Made by a program: the position numbers and the translations under genes. From Cyanobacteriota bacterium SRBZ.bins.94.201705 (GTDB taxonomy: Bacteria; Cyanobacteriota; Cyanobacteriia; Cyanobacteriales; Cyanobacteriaceae), in NCBI GenBank assembly GCA_030549855.1, contig JAUQQP010000044.1, positions 432,196 to 496,195 of the forward strand: a stretch of DNA of 64,000 nucleotides. The letters are read 5' to 3'. The first letter of the stretch is position 1. Each line of letters opens with the position of its first letter. Positions 39,159 to 48,593 of the stretch are shown here, one piece after another. The notes beneath the pieces are model-generated. The model did not search any database and was not told the DNA's origin. It worked only from the letters and a program-made list of their open reading frames with translations.

Positions 39159-40190
39159 ATGCCTATGGTCAATCAAACAGAAACCCGTAATGTAGATATT
39201 GGCTTTACCCGTGAAGAGTTCGCCGCTCTTTTGGAACAATACGACTACCGTTTCAGCCCAGGAGAAATCGTAGTGGGCACAGTTTTCAGCATCGAGCCCA
39301 AAGGGGCCCTGATTGATATAGGTGCCAAAACTGCCGCTTATATCCCCCTACAGGAACTCTCCATTAACCGGGTAGAATCCCCCACTGACGTCTTAAAACC
39401 CAATGAAACCAGAGAGTTCTTCATCCTGGCCGATGAAAACGAGGATGGGCAGTTGACTCTTTCTATCCGCCGCATTGAATATATGCGCGCCTGGGAGAGA
39501 GTCCGTCAATTGAAGGAAGAAGACGCCACAGTTTACTCCCATGTGTTTGCTACCAACCGCGGCGGCGCCCTGGTCAGAGTAGAAGGTTTGAGGGGTTTTA
39601 TCCCTGGTTCTCATATCAGCGTCAAAGACGCCAAAGAAGACCTGGTAGGACAAGAACTACCTTTGAAATTTTTAGAAGTAGACGAGGAGCGCAATCGTCT
39701 CGTCCTCAGCCACCGTCGCGCCCTAGTAGAGCGCAAGATGAATGGCCTAGAGGTAGGACAAGTGGTAGTGGGCACTGTCCGTGGGATTAAACCCTATGGG
39801 GCCTTCATCGACATCGGCGGCGTCAGTGGCCTGTTGCACATCTCCGAAATCTCCCATGAACACATCGAAACCCCTCAGGCCGTATTCAATGTCAATGACG
39901 AAGTTAAAGTAATGATCATTGACCTAGATGCCGAAAGGGGCCGTATCTCCCTGTCTACTAAACAATTAGAGCCTGAACCAGGAGATATGCTCAGAAATAG
40001 GCAACTGGTATTTGAAAAAGCCGAGGAAATGGCCAAGAAGTGGAAAGAAAAACAATTGGCCGCTGCGGCTGGGGAAGCCACTGTGTCAGAAGAAACTGTA
40101 GCACCAGAGGCAGAAGAAGCCATACCCCCCGCCACTGAAACAGTAGAAGAAGCACCCCCGGAAGCCGTCCAGGAAACCGCCGAAGAGTAA
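39159..40190 (+). CDS. rpsA: 30S ribosomal protein S1
   Basis: Cyanobacterial/plastid-type S1, which binds mRNA at the ribosome. The 343-residue protein has three S1 (OB-fold) domains at about 32-105, 120-187 and 203-272 (for example GQVVVGTVRGIKPYGAFIDI) and an acidic Ala/Glu/Pro tail. E. coli S1 has six domains; three is normal here. A second ATG two codons on is an equally possible start. The gene is convergent with the DUF3747 gene. Confidence 0.94.
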   Translation: MPMVNQTETRNVDIGFTREEFAALLEQYDYRFSPGEIVVGTVFSIEPKGALIDIGAKTAAYIPLQELSINRVESPTDVLKPNETREFFILADENEDGQLTLSIRRIEYMRAWERVRQLKEEDATVYSHVFATNRGGALVRVEGLRGFIPGSHISVKDAKEDLVGQELPLKFLEVDEERNRLVLSHRRALVERKMNGLEVGQVVVGTVRGIKPYGAFIDIGGVSGLLHISEISHEHIETPQAVFNVNDEVKVMIIDLDAERGRISLSTKQLEPEPGDMLRNRQLVFEKAEEMAKKWKEKQLAAAAGEATVSEETVAPEAEEAIPPATETVEEAPPEAVQETAEE

Positions 40191-40197
40191 AATAGTC

Positions 40198-40965
40198 CTA
40201 GTACTCAGAAAAGCGCTCAAAACGTGAGGCCTTCCGGTTTCTTTTTTGTGGTTTTTCTCCCCCCGCCGGAGGCGCCACAATTTCCCTCAATACCTCCCCC
40301 TTCCCACTCTCATTGCCCCCCTGTGGGGTATCGGTGACTTTGGGGCTGTTAGCCTCTGTACCTGTGCCATTGTTTTCCATCACAGGGGCTTTACTAGAGT
40401 CAAAACTAAAGTACACATGCCCTAACACCTTCCCCTCATAAGTCCTTTTTGTAAAACGCCAGCCAGGATTGAGAAAAATCTTCATGGGGCCGTTACTAAT
40501 ACCCCTGGTGCTGCCCACCATTATCGGCGGCGCTGAGGGGTTACGACGGTTGTACCCCATTAACACTACCTCCCCATCCCTCTCCACCAAAGCAAGAATA
40601 TAATCTAAACCATAGTCCTGTCCATCATAGCGGATGGAATACCCATTGGCATCAGTACTCCGACGGCAATGGCCAGTAAAGTCAAAATTTAGCAGCAATA
40701 AGTCCACAGTTACCGGGTTTTCCCCTACCTCCCGCCAACACCTGTTTTTGTTGGGAATCTGCTCAATCACCAGCAAATTGTATCTGTTTTCCCCAAAGGG
40801 TTGTGCCACGGCAATGAAATCCTCCTGTTTTACCTCGGTTTCCTGAAAAGTTACCGCTGTCGCCGCCTTTTCAAAAGGCACAACACCACTGCCTGTGGCT
40901 AATAAAAACACCGCTAAACCACGTACTAAACTGTTTTTCCACATACTCTCAACCCATTTATTCAT
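40198..40965 (-). CDS. Exported DUF3747-domain protein
   Basis: 255-residue protein with an N-terminal signal sequence (LVRGLAVFLLATGSG, cleavage likely after AATA). The mature part has the DUF3747 pattern: EDFIAVAQPFGENRYNLLVI, CWREVG, LLLLNFDFTGHCRRSTDANG and LNPGWRFTKRTYEGKVLGH. The family appears restricted mainly to cyanobacteria and has no established function. The C-terminal 50 residues are polar, Gly/Asn/Lys-rich. Two in-frame starts (40965, 40944) both keep the signal peptide; the further ATG at 41013 is less likely. Confidence 0.8.
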   Translation of the reverse strand: MNKWVESMWKNSLVRGLAVFLLATGSGVVPFEKAATAVTFQETEVKQEDFIAVAQPFGENRYNLLVIEQIPNKNRCWREVGENPVTVDLLLLNFDFTGHCRRSTDANGYSIRYDGQDYGLDYILALVERDGEVVLMGYNRRNPSAPPIMVGSTRGISNGPMKIFLNPGWRFTKRTYEGKVLGHVYFSFDSSKAPVMENNGTGTEANSPKVTDTPQGGNESGKGEVLREIVAPPAGGEKPQKRNRKASRFERFSEY

Positions 40966-41310
40966 GGCAGTGTCATTAGAAAATAAACCCCGCCTGCAAG
41001 GAAATATTGCCACAAAAACAACATCCCCGCAATCCGTAGGGGCTTATGGCAAGAGAATCAGATAAGCTAGGTGTATATACCCCTCTAGCCGCCGCCTGAT
41101 CCTCTTTCCCTGTTTGTTAATGTCAGACTATTATCCCCCTTTTTGAGTTCCAATTTCCTTTGCCAGGATTTAAGCACTACAAAGGCAATAAAATAATACC
41201 CCCCAGAGGGGAGTAAAAAACAAGAGAGAGAAAGAGATGCAAATCCAACCGCCGGCAGAGGACGGATGGTCCCATCCCAATAGTATTATAACTCTGCCGG
41301 AAATAGCCCC
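40966..41310. other. Intergenic region downstream of petF
   Basis: 345 bases between petF and the DUF3747 gene, both on the minus strand. It holds a CCCCCCAGAGGGG palindrome near 41200 that could be part of the petF terminator and the promoter of the downstream gene. Nothing else is recognisable. Confidence 0.4.
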
Positions 41311-41924
<614 letters not shown>

Positions 41925-43811
41925 ATGACATATCTACTACAAGCCCTGAAAAAATACTTCGGCTACGACAGCTTTAGAGAAGGCCAAGAGAAAATCATCG
42001 CCGATGCCCTCACTAACCGAGACTTATTGGTAATAATGCCCACTGGCGGCGGCAAATCCCTCTGCTTTCAGTTGCCCGCACTCCTTAGGCCAGGTGTTAC
42101 TATTGTCGTCTCCCCCCTCATCTCCCTAATGCAAGACCAAGTCCTATCCCTGCAAGAAAAGGGCATAAATGCCACTTACATCAATAGTACCCTCACCCCC
42201 CAAGAAATCAGAAACAGACAAAAACTCCTCTTATCAGGAAAATGTAAACTGTTATACCTGGCCCCAGAAAGACTAGTCAGTAACAGTTTTCAAGGCTTTC
42301 TTAATGTTTTAGCCAACTCCGTCTCCATCGCCTCCTTTGTTATAGATGAAGCCCACTGTATTTCCGAATGGGGACATGATTTCCGACAGGAATACCGTCA
42401 ACTACAACAACTGCGGCACCGTTACCCCCACACCCCTATTATGGCACTCACCGCCACTGCCACCCCTCGGGTACAACAGGATATTATTTGTCAGTTACAA
42501 CTGCGAAACCCCATAATACACCGTTTCAGTTTTAACCGTCCTAATCTGTACTATCAGGTGATACCAAAGGAAAGACCAGTATACCCCCAGCTTTTCCGAC
42601 TAGTCAACTCCCTCCAAGGCGCCGGTATTATCTACTGTCTTGCTAGGAAAACCACCGAGGATTTGGCCTATCGTCTCCAGCGAGACGGCATCCCCGCAGT
42701 GCCCTATCATGCCGGGTTAAGTGATGAAATACGCACCCATCATCAGCATTGTTTTTTACGAGACGAGGTAAGGATTATCGTAGCCACCGTTGCCTTCGGC
42801 ATGGGAATTAACAAGCCAAATGTCCGTTTTGTCATCCACCACGATTTGCCCAGAAATCTAGAAAGCTATTATCAGGAATCCGGAAGGGCTGGCAGAGATG
42901 GTAATCCCGCTACTTGTATCCTCCTATACAGCCCTCAAGATGAACACAAAATTAGGCATTTTATTAGACAAAAAAACACCTTAAAGGAACAAAAATTGGC
43001 CATACAACAGTTCCTTAAAGTAAAAGAATATGTAGAAACCCCCTACTGTCGTCGCACCGTTCAACTAGAATATTTTGGGGAAAAATTTAGAGGTAATTGT
43101 GGAGCCTGTGACAACTGTTTAACCCCAAAAAATTTAGAAGACTGGACTGTTGAAGCCCAAAAATTTCTCTCCTGTGTTGCCCGCACCGGTGAAAGATTTG
43201 GAATTACACATATTATTAACATTCTGAGAGGCGAGCAGACAAAAAAAATCTACCAATACGGCCATCATTTGCTCCCCACCTACGGCATCGGCAGAGATAT
43301 TAGCAGAATCCAATGGGAACATCTGGCACGAGGACTAATTTATCAAGGATTTCTAAATAAAACTAATGACGGCTATAACATCCTAAAATTGAATTCAGAA
43401 AGTTGGCAAATACTAAGGGGCAACAAAAGAGTTAAAATTTTCACCACTGATTTCCCTAAAAGAGAAACCCCCCGGCCAATCCCAAAAGAAGCCCTGCCAA
43501 TCCCCCTCCCCACCTCCAGCCAAATGAAAACCCTACAACTTCATCAGCAGGGTTTGGATATACAACAAATAGCCCGAAAAAGAGGAATAAAACCAGCTAC
43601 TGTTGTCGAACATCTATGTGAGTTGTTAAGACTAAATCAGCCGGTAGACCTAAACAGAATTGTCAGGAGAGAAAAGCAGGAATTAATCCGCCTAGCCAGA
43701 GAAAAATTAGGCAGTAAATCCCTCCGAATCCTAAGAGAATTTTTGGGGGAAAATTACAGTGACGACGAGATAAAACTGGTTATGGCTTGGTGCGATAAAA
43801 TGGGAAAATAG
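41925..43811 (+). CDS. recQ: ATP-dependent DNA helicase RecQ
   Basis: 3'-5' helicase in recombination and replication repair. The 628-residue protein has MPTGGGKSLCFQ (Walker A), VIDEAHCISEWGHDFR (DEAH), ATATPRVQ, and YYQESGRAGRDG (motif VI). Four Cys of the zinc subdomain are seen near 370-400 (for example GNCGACDNC), followed by the RQC winged helix. The C-terminus is a helix-turn-helix-like module (about 530-628) instead of a clear HRDC domain. Start preceded by weak purines. Confidence 0.93.
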   Translation: MTYLLQALKKYFGYDSFREGQEKIIADALTNRDLLVIMPTGGGKSLCFQLPALLRPGVTIVVSPLISLMQDQVLSLQEKGINATYINSTLTPQEIRNRQKLLLSGKCKLLYLAPERLVSNSFQGFLNVLANSVSIASFVIDEAHCISEWGHDFRQEYRQLQQLRHRYPHTPIMALTATATPRVQQDIICQLQLRNPIIHRFSFNRPNLYYQVIPKERPVYPQLFRLVNSLQGAGIIYCLARKTTEDLAYRLQRDGIPAVPYHAGLSDEIRTHHQHCFLRDEVRIIVATVAFGMGINKPNVRFVIHHDLPRNLESYYQESGRAGRDGNPATCILLYSPQDEHKIRHFIRQKNTLKEQKLAIQQFLKVKEYVETPYCRRTVQLEYFGEKFRGNCGACDNCLTPKNLEDWTVEAQKFLSCVARTGERFGITHIINILRGEQTKKIYQYGHHLLPTYGIGRDISRIQWEHLARGLIYQGFLNKTNDGYNILKLNSESWQILRGNKRVKIFTTDFPKRETPRPIPKEALPIPLPTSSQMKTLQLHQQGLDIQQIARKRGIKPATVVEHLCELLRLNQPVDLNRIVRREKQELIRLAREKLGSKSLRILREFLGENYSDDEIKLVMAWCDKMGK

Positions 43812-43857
43812 CTAAAATAAATATTGGCTGTAAAAAAATAGAAAGATAAAGGCATAT

Positions 43858-44919
43858 ATGCAATTCATAGACCAAGTAGAAATCGAAGTCCAAGGGGGAA
43901 AAGGGGGAGATGGAATTGTCGCCTTTAGGAGAGAAAAATATGTGCCTGCGGGAGGCCCCTCCGGAGGTAATGGCGGCCGTGGGGGAGATGTAATCCTAAA
44001 AGCAGTAAATCGACTACAAACCCTGTTGGACTTCAAATATGTCCGTCATTTTCGCGCCGAAAACGGCAAAAGAGGAGGCCCCAACAACTGTACTGGCGCC
44101 GACGGCAAGGACTTAATCATAGAAGTACCCTGTGGTACAGTAGTATACGATGCAGACACAGGGGAATTGCTAGTGGACTTGGTAGAAGACGGACAGACTT
44201 TTGTGGCAGCTAAAGGAGGCAAAGGAGGATTGGGGAATAGACATTTTCTCAGCAACAGCAATCGTGCGCCAGAATATGCCCTGCCAGGGAAGGAGGGAGA
44301 ATACCGTCGTCTCCGTTTAGAGTTAAAACTGATAGCAGAGGTGGGCATTATAGGACTGCCCAATGCCGGCAAATCCACCCTCATCGCCTGTCTGTCTGCC
44401 GCACGTCCTAAAATCGCAGACTACCCCTTTACTACTCTTGTACCTAACCTAGGAGTAGTACGCAAACCCACAGGAGATGGCACAGTATTTGCCGACATCC
44501 CCGGTTTGATTGAAGGTGCCTCCCGTGGAGTCGGTTTGGGGCATGATTTTCTCAGACACATTGAAAGGACAAAGGTTTTAGTCCATCTGGTAGATATCCA
44601 TAACCCCAATCCCCTCCATGACTATCAGGTTGTTCGTCAAGAATTACGTGCCTATGGCAAAGGTTTAGACGAACGTCCAGAAATCATTGCCCTTAACAAA
44701 ATCGACAGTGTGGACGAAGAAAGACAACAAGAAATCCTGGCCCAATTCCAGTCTTTCACCACCAATCCAGTTTTCCTCATCTCCGCCGTAACTGGCAAAG
44801 GATGTGATCGCCTTGTCCAAGCAGTATGGGATTTACTGGACTCCCTTCAACCCAAAGCCACAGACACCAGTCAAACCCTCTACAGTACCCCCCTACCTCC
44901 AGTAATGCCTCAACCCTAA
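43858..44919 (+). CDS. obg: GTPase Obg/CgtA
   Basis: Ribosome-associated GTPase for 50S assembly. Residues 1-158 are the glycine-rich Obg fold ([30 protein letters not shown]), then the G domain with GLPNAGKST, the [10 protein letters not shown] segment and NKID. It lacks the C-terminal OCT domain found in some bacteria and ends with a short Pro-rich tail. 46 bases after recQ; possibly cotranscribed. Confidence 0.96.
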   Translation: MQFIDQVEIEVQGGKGGDGIVAFRREKYVPAGGPSGGNGGRGGDVILKAVNRLQTLLDFKYVRHFRAENGKRGGPNNCTGADGKDLIIEVPCGTVVYDADTGELLVDLVEDGQTFVAAKGGKGGLGNRHFLSNSNRAPEYALPGKEGEYRRLRLELKLIAEVGIIGLPNAGKSTLIACLSAARPKIADYPFTTLVPNLGVVRKPTGDGTVFADIPGLIEGASRGVGLGHDFLRHIERTKVLVHLVDIHNPNPLHDYQVVRQELRAYGKGLDERPEIIALNKIDSVDEERQQEILAQFQSFTTNPVFLISAVTGKGCDRLVQAVWDLLDSLQPKATDTSQTLYSTPLPPVMPQP

Positions 44920-44989
44920 TCCCAGTGACGTCCATAACGCCCCATTTTATCTTAAAACCCCCTTCTTAAAACCCCCACATCCAGTCTTG

Positions 44990-45478
44990 CTAGGGTTTCC
45001 AGAAAATCCTGCATCTCAACCCTCTCCGGATGGACGCCCACAAAACCCCCCTCTGGTAGCTACTAACCACCTGTTTCCCAGAAAAGTCCCTCTTTATTTG
45101 TTCTAACAGAGTCAGGTTTCGCTTCCTAGGTATTAAGGCAATAATCTCCCAATAATACCCCCTGCCATAGCCTCTCCCCTCGGCAACACACCGCAACAAA
45201 GCATAGTCTGCCGGATGTAAGACTTCTACCTCCCCGTTACCCCTCCTTACAACCCTGTAGTTACTAGGTACAGATATTTCAATGCCCGTAACTGTGGCAG
45301 TCTCACCCTCCTAGTAGAAGAAGGCTGTTGGCCAGAATACAACTGTTCCTCCCTCCGGACAATCATCCTCCTGGCGGCTGCCGTCAGCAAAAGATAAACC
45401 GTAGATAAGCCGACGGCAATCGTCTTCCGAATCCTCCCCCTGTTTGTCATTATTCCTCCTACACCTCCCATCCCCCAA
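44990..45478 (-). pseudogene. Broken gene of unknown function
   Basis: A minus-strand frame stays open from 45478 to 44990 except for one TAG at 45313. The part after the TAG is protein-like: TVTGIEISVPSNYRVVRR, GNGEVEVLHPADYALLRC, GYGRGYYWEIIALIPRKR, VVSSYQRGVLWASIRR. It has no ATG or GTG at its head. Upstream of the TAG the same frame has strong RNY codon usage. An alternative is a frameshift from another frame that starts at ATG 45450 behind a perfect AGGAGG. Either way, one event interrupts an otherwise plausible protein of about 150 residues. Family not recognised. Confidence 0.5.
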
Positions 45479-45487
45479 AAACCCTAA

Positions 45488-45509
45488 GGGGCACCCCTCG
45501 AGATGCCCC
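45488..45509 (-). terminator. Hairpin between HAD gene and broken gene
   Basis: GGGGCA (45488-45493) pairs with TGCCCC (45504-45509) around a ten-base loop; on the minus strand a short T-run follows five bases later. It may end the YqeG/HAD gene transcript, about 190 bases past its stop. Confidence 0.4.
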
Positions 45510-45694
45510 CTGTTATACGTATAAAGAATTACAGATATATAAGCCAGGATTTATATTTAGGGTCTTTATTCGGCTGACCCCAATATTATCTTCGACTCCT
45601 ATATTGCCACGTTTTTTTCCAACCCCCCATTTTCTTAATACTTTTTTTAGATTTTTAAGTTGTCTAGCAAAAAATGAAGGAATGCAAAGGATTA

Positions 45695-46198
45695 TTAACG
45701 TTTGCTAAGAGAGACGCCCAAAAGCTGGGACAACCAAACCTCAAAATTGCGAAGGGAAAACTGTTTACCCCCCATGGGCTCCACTAAAATGGTGAACAAA
45801 CCTAAACGATTACCAGCCAGAATGTCCGTAAATAGACGATCGCCCACCATAGCAACCTGATCAAGAGGGAGATTCATAGCCTTGACAGCCTGTAACAACT
45901 TGCGACGAGAGGGTTTAGCCGCCCCATGCAAGAAGGGCACCCCTAGATAGTTAGCAATCCTCTGTATGCGTCTGTAGCTGAAGTTATTACTGACAAGCCA
46001 AATAGCCACGTGGGGGCGTATCTGTTCAATCCAAGTTAACAGTTGGGGAGAAATGTCGGTTTCATTCCAGGGTACTAAAGTCTCATCCACGTCCAAAATC
46101 AAACCCTTCAGATTGTATCTTTTTAGTAGCTCAGGGGTAATATGAATAACTACATCTCCCAACACCAAGTCCGGCTGTAGGATTTTGGCTTTTGACAT
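45695..46198 (-). CDS. YqeG-family HAD IIIA-type phosphatase
   Basis: HAD-superfamily phosphatase of 167 residues. Motif I is LILDVDETLVPW (Asp36, Asp38), motif II is WLVSNN, the Lys is in AAKPSRR, and motif IV is MVGDRLFTDILAGNRLG. The closest characterised relatives are phosphatidylglycerophosphate phosphatases (yeast Gep4 and the plastid enzyme), so a role in phosphatidylglycerol synthesis is plausible. A longer ORF extends upstream to 46327, but the ATG at 46198 begins the conserved part. Confidence 0.87.
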   Translation of the reverse strand: MSKAKILQPDLVLGDVVIHITPELLKRYNLKGLILDVDETLVPWNETDISPQLLTWIEQIRPHVAIWLVSNNFSYRRIQRIANYLGVPFLHGAAKPSRRKLLQAVKAMNLPLDQVAMVGDRLFTDILAGNRLGLFTILVEPMGGKQFSLRNFEVWLSQLLGVSLSKR

Positions 46199-46395
46199 GG
46201 GGCATCTAATTACACAAAAAAGGCCATAGACGAAAGTTGCCAACAGGCCACGAGTACCAATTATACAATTTTTCCACAATGGCCCCCCTAGGAAAAGGGC
46301 ATAGCAGTTGGCAAAAATTAAACCCACACCCGTTGGTAGTTGCCCAAAAACAAGGTGTGGGGCGGCAGTTGTGATATGGGTTACGGGCAGCCCTT

Positions 46396-46887
46396 TTAGT
46401 TGTCAATCAGAGACAGATTGCCCCACTTGGGATCAGCATTGGCTTGAACTAAAATATAACCTGCTAAGGCTTTAATATCATCCTCCGTATAATTTCTGAT
46501 TTCCGGCCATAGATCAGGACGTTCTGTATTCATGTGTAATAACGATAAATCCTCCTCCCCATCATAGCTGGTGGGGTGTTTGATATAATCCATCAAGCCC
46601 AACAAATTGTCCCTGGCAGGGAGGGCATTGGCTAAAGCCTGTTTACTAAGTGTCACGTTGGGATTAGTCTTGGTTTTCCCCTGAATATGACACTGGGCAC
46701 AGTTATCCTTAAAAAGGGCTGCCCCCTTGGCTACCTCCTGGTTGGAAAGGGTGATCATATCCCCCTCCTCATTTAAGGGAATTGTCCGCACCTTTTCACT
46801 CAACTTCAGCGCGTTTGCCTCTCCCACAAAGGATTGCCATGCCAAGAGAATCCCCATCAGAAAAATGAAAACTCTTTTTTTCAACAT
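46396..46887 (-). CDS. psbV: Cytochrome c-550 (PsbV)
   Basis: Lumenal low-potential cytochrome that stabilises the PSII oxygen-evolving complex. The 163-residue precursor has a signal peptide with likely cleavage after GEANA, then LKLSEKVRTIPLNEEG, the haem motif CAQCH (Cys63, Cys66, His67), a PsbV-typical LMDYIKHPTSYDGEEDLS and the second haem ligand His in SLLHMNTERPDLWP. The C-terminal end, DPKWGNLSLIDN, is unlike the usual KWGGGKxxY ending, so PsbV2 cannot be excluded. The ATG at 46887 is chosen over a TTG three codons upstream. Confidence 0.85.
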   Translation of the reverse strand: MLKKRVFIFLMGILLAWQSFVGEANALKLSEKVRTIPLNEEGDMITLSNQEVAKGAALFKDNCAQCHIQGKTKTNPNVTLSKQALANALPARDNLLGLMDYIKHPTSYDGEEDLSLLHMNTERPDLWPEIRNYTEDDIKALAGYILVQANADPKWGNLSLIDN

Positions 46888-47093
46888 ATCCCTCAAACCC
46901 TTATATTTGCCTATTTTCCAGGTCTTGATTACACCCTAATTATTTTCCCTTAAAACTGCTTCCTCTATGAGAAATTATTGTAAACTTTTGTTACATTCCT
47001 TTCAGAGTATGGGGCAATGTAATCCCGACAGACGGGGATTGGAGAGAAGGCAAATAGTACAATGATAGGGAAAAATTGTGGTTGTGGGAGTGA

Positions 47094-48536
47094 ATGATGA
47101 AAAAAACCCTATTCCTTAATCCCCCCTCCTTCGACGGTTTTGACGGAGGCGCCGGTGCCAGATACCAGGCTAAAAGAGAAATTACCTCCTTTTGGTATCC
47201 CACTTGGCTAGCACAACCAGCAGCTTTGGTCAAGGGCAGCCGTCTGGTAGATGCCCCACCCCATGGACAAACCCTGGAAGACGTTTTAGCCATCGCCAGA
47301 GACTACGAATTGGTAATCATTCATACTAGTACCCCCACTCTAGCCAATGATGCTAAATGCGCCGCCGCCATCAAAGCCCAAAATCCAGACACCCAAGTGG
47401 GATTTGTAGGTGCCCATGTGGCAGTTTTACCAGAAAAAACCCTCCGAGACTATCCCGTTTTAGACTTCGTCTGTAGAAATGAATTCGACTTCACCTGTAA
47501 GGAATTGGCAGAAGGCAAAGACTTCTCTGAAATTAGAGGCTTGAGTTATCGTGACAAACACGGCAATATCATCCATAACCCCGAAAGAGAATTAATCCAA
47601 GATTGGGATTCCCTCCCCAGTGTCTTCCCCGTCTATGCAGAAAATCTCGACATCAACAAGTATTTCATCGGCTACCTCTTACACCCCTACATCTCCTTTT
47701 ATACTGGTAGAGGTTGTCCTGCTAAATGCACCTTCTGTTTATGGCCACAAACCATTGGTGGACACGTCTACCGCGCCAAATCCCCAGAAGCAGTGGGCAA
47801 AGAAATGGAAATAGCTAAAAGTCTTTTCGGGGATAGAGTTAGAGAATACATGTTTGACGACGATACCTTTACCATCAACAAGGAGAGGGCTATTGCTATT
47901 AGTGAACATATGAAACGACTTAAGCTTACCTGGAGTTGTAACGCCCGCGCTAACCTGGATTATGACACCCTCAAAAAACTCAAGGAAAACGGCCTAAGAC
48001 TACTACTAGTAGGATTTGAATCCGGTAACCAAAAAATCCTTGACGGCATCAAAAAAGGCATAAAACTAGAAGTAGCCCGTAAATTCATGGAATCTTGTCG
48101 TAAACTGGGCATCAAAGTCCATGGCACCTTTATAATAGGCCTACCCAATGAAACTCAAGAAACCATCGAAGATACTATTAGATTCGCCTGTGAAATTAAT
48201 CCCCATACCATCCAAGTATCCATTGCCGCACCCTATCCCGGTACAGAATTATACCAACAGGCCCTAGAAAACAACTGGCTTACCGACAGCCAACTAGTAG
48301 CCGACTCCGGCATTCAACTGTCTCCCCTCTCCTACCCCCACCTGTCTGCCGCCCAAATCGAAGAAGCAGTTGCCAGAATGTATCGTCGTTTCTACTTCCG
48401 CCCACAAGCTATAATCCCTATTGTTGCCGAAATGCTCAGTGACACCCAAATGTTTAAGAGACGACTGAGAGAAGCCAAAGAATTCTTCGCTTACCTTAAA
48501 GAGAGAAAACAAAAAGCTCAAAGAATGGCCTCTTAG
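47094..48536 (+). CDS. hpnJ: Hopanoid biosynthesis radical SAM protein HpnJ
   Basis: B12-binding radical SAM protein of 480 residues, required for the cyclitol-ether form of bacteriohopanetetrol in studied bacteria. The N-terminal 150 residues form a cobalamin-binding-type domain. The radical SAM triad is in YTGRGCPAKCTFCLWPQTIG (Cys208, Cys212, Cys215), an HpnJ-specific sequence, followed by MFDDDTFTINKERA. A second ATG directly follows the first. It complements shc at 7.7 kb. An ABC exporter gene follows 57 bases downstream. Confidence 0.92.
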   Translation: MMKKTLFLNPPSFDGFDGGAGARYQAKREITSFWYPTWLAQPAALVKGSRLVDAPPHGQTLEDVLAIARDYELVIIHTSTPTLANDAKCAAAIKAQNPDTQVGFVGAHVAVLPEKTLRDYPVLDFVCRNEFDFTCKELAEGKDFSEIRGLSYRDKHGNIIHNPERELIQDWDSLPSVFPVYAENLDINKYFIGYLLHPYISFYTGRGCPAKCTFCLWPQTIGGHVYRAKSPEAVGKEMEIAKSLFGDRVREYMFDDDTFTINKERAIAISEHMKRLKLTWSCNARANLDYDTLKKLKENGLRLLLVGFESGNQKILDGIKKGIKLEVARKFMESCRKLGIKVHGTFIIGLPNETQETIEDTIRFACEINPHTIQVSIAAPYPGTELYQQALENNWLTDSQLVADSGIQLSPLSYPHLSAAQIEEAVARMYRRFYFRPQAIIPIVAEMLSDTQMFKRRLREAKEFFAYLKERKQKAQRMAS

Positions 48537-48593
48537 CCTGTTAAAATTAACAACACGTCGGCTACTACTTACTCATCCCCCACTTAGACAGGT

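Noticed and set aside
45247-45450. Separate small gene from ATG 45450 with perfect AGGAGG
   Set aside because: The translation beyond about 45 residues loses coding character, while another frame over the same DNA continues into the conserved-looking C-terminal part. Kept only as an alternative N-terminus of the broken gene.
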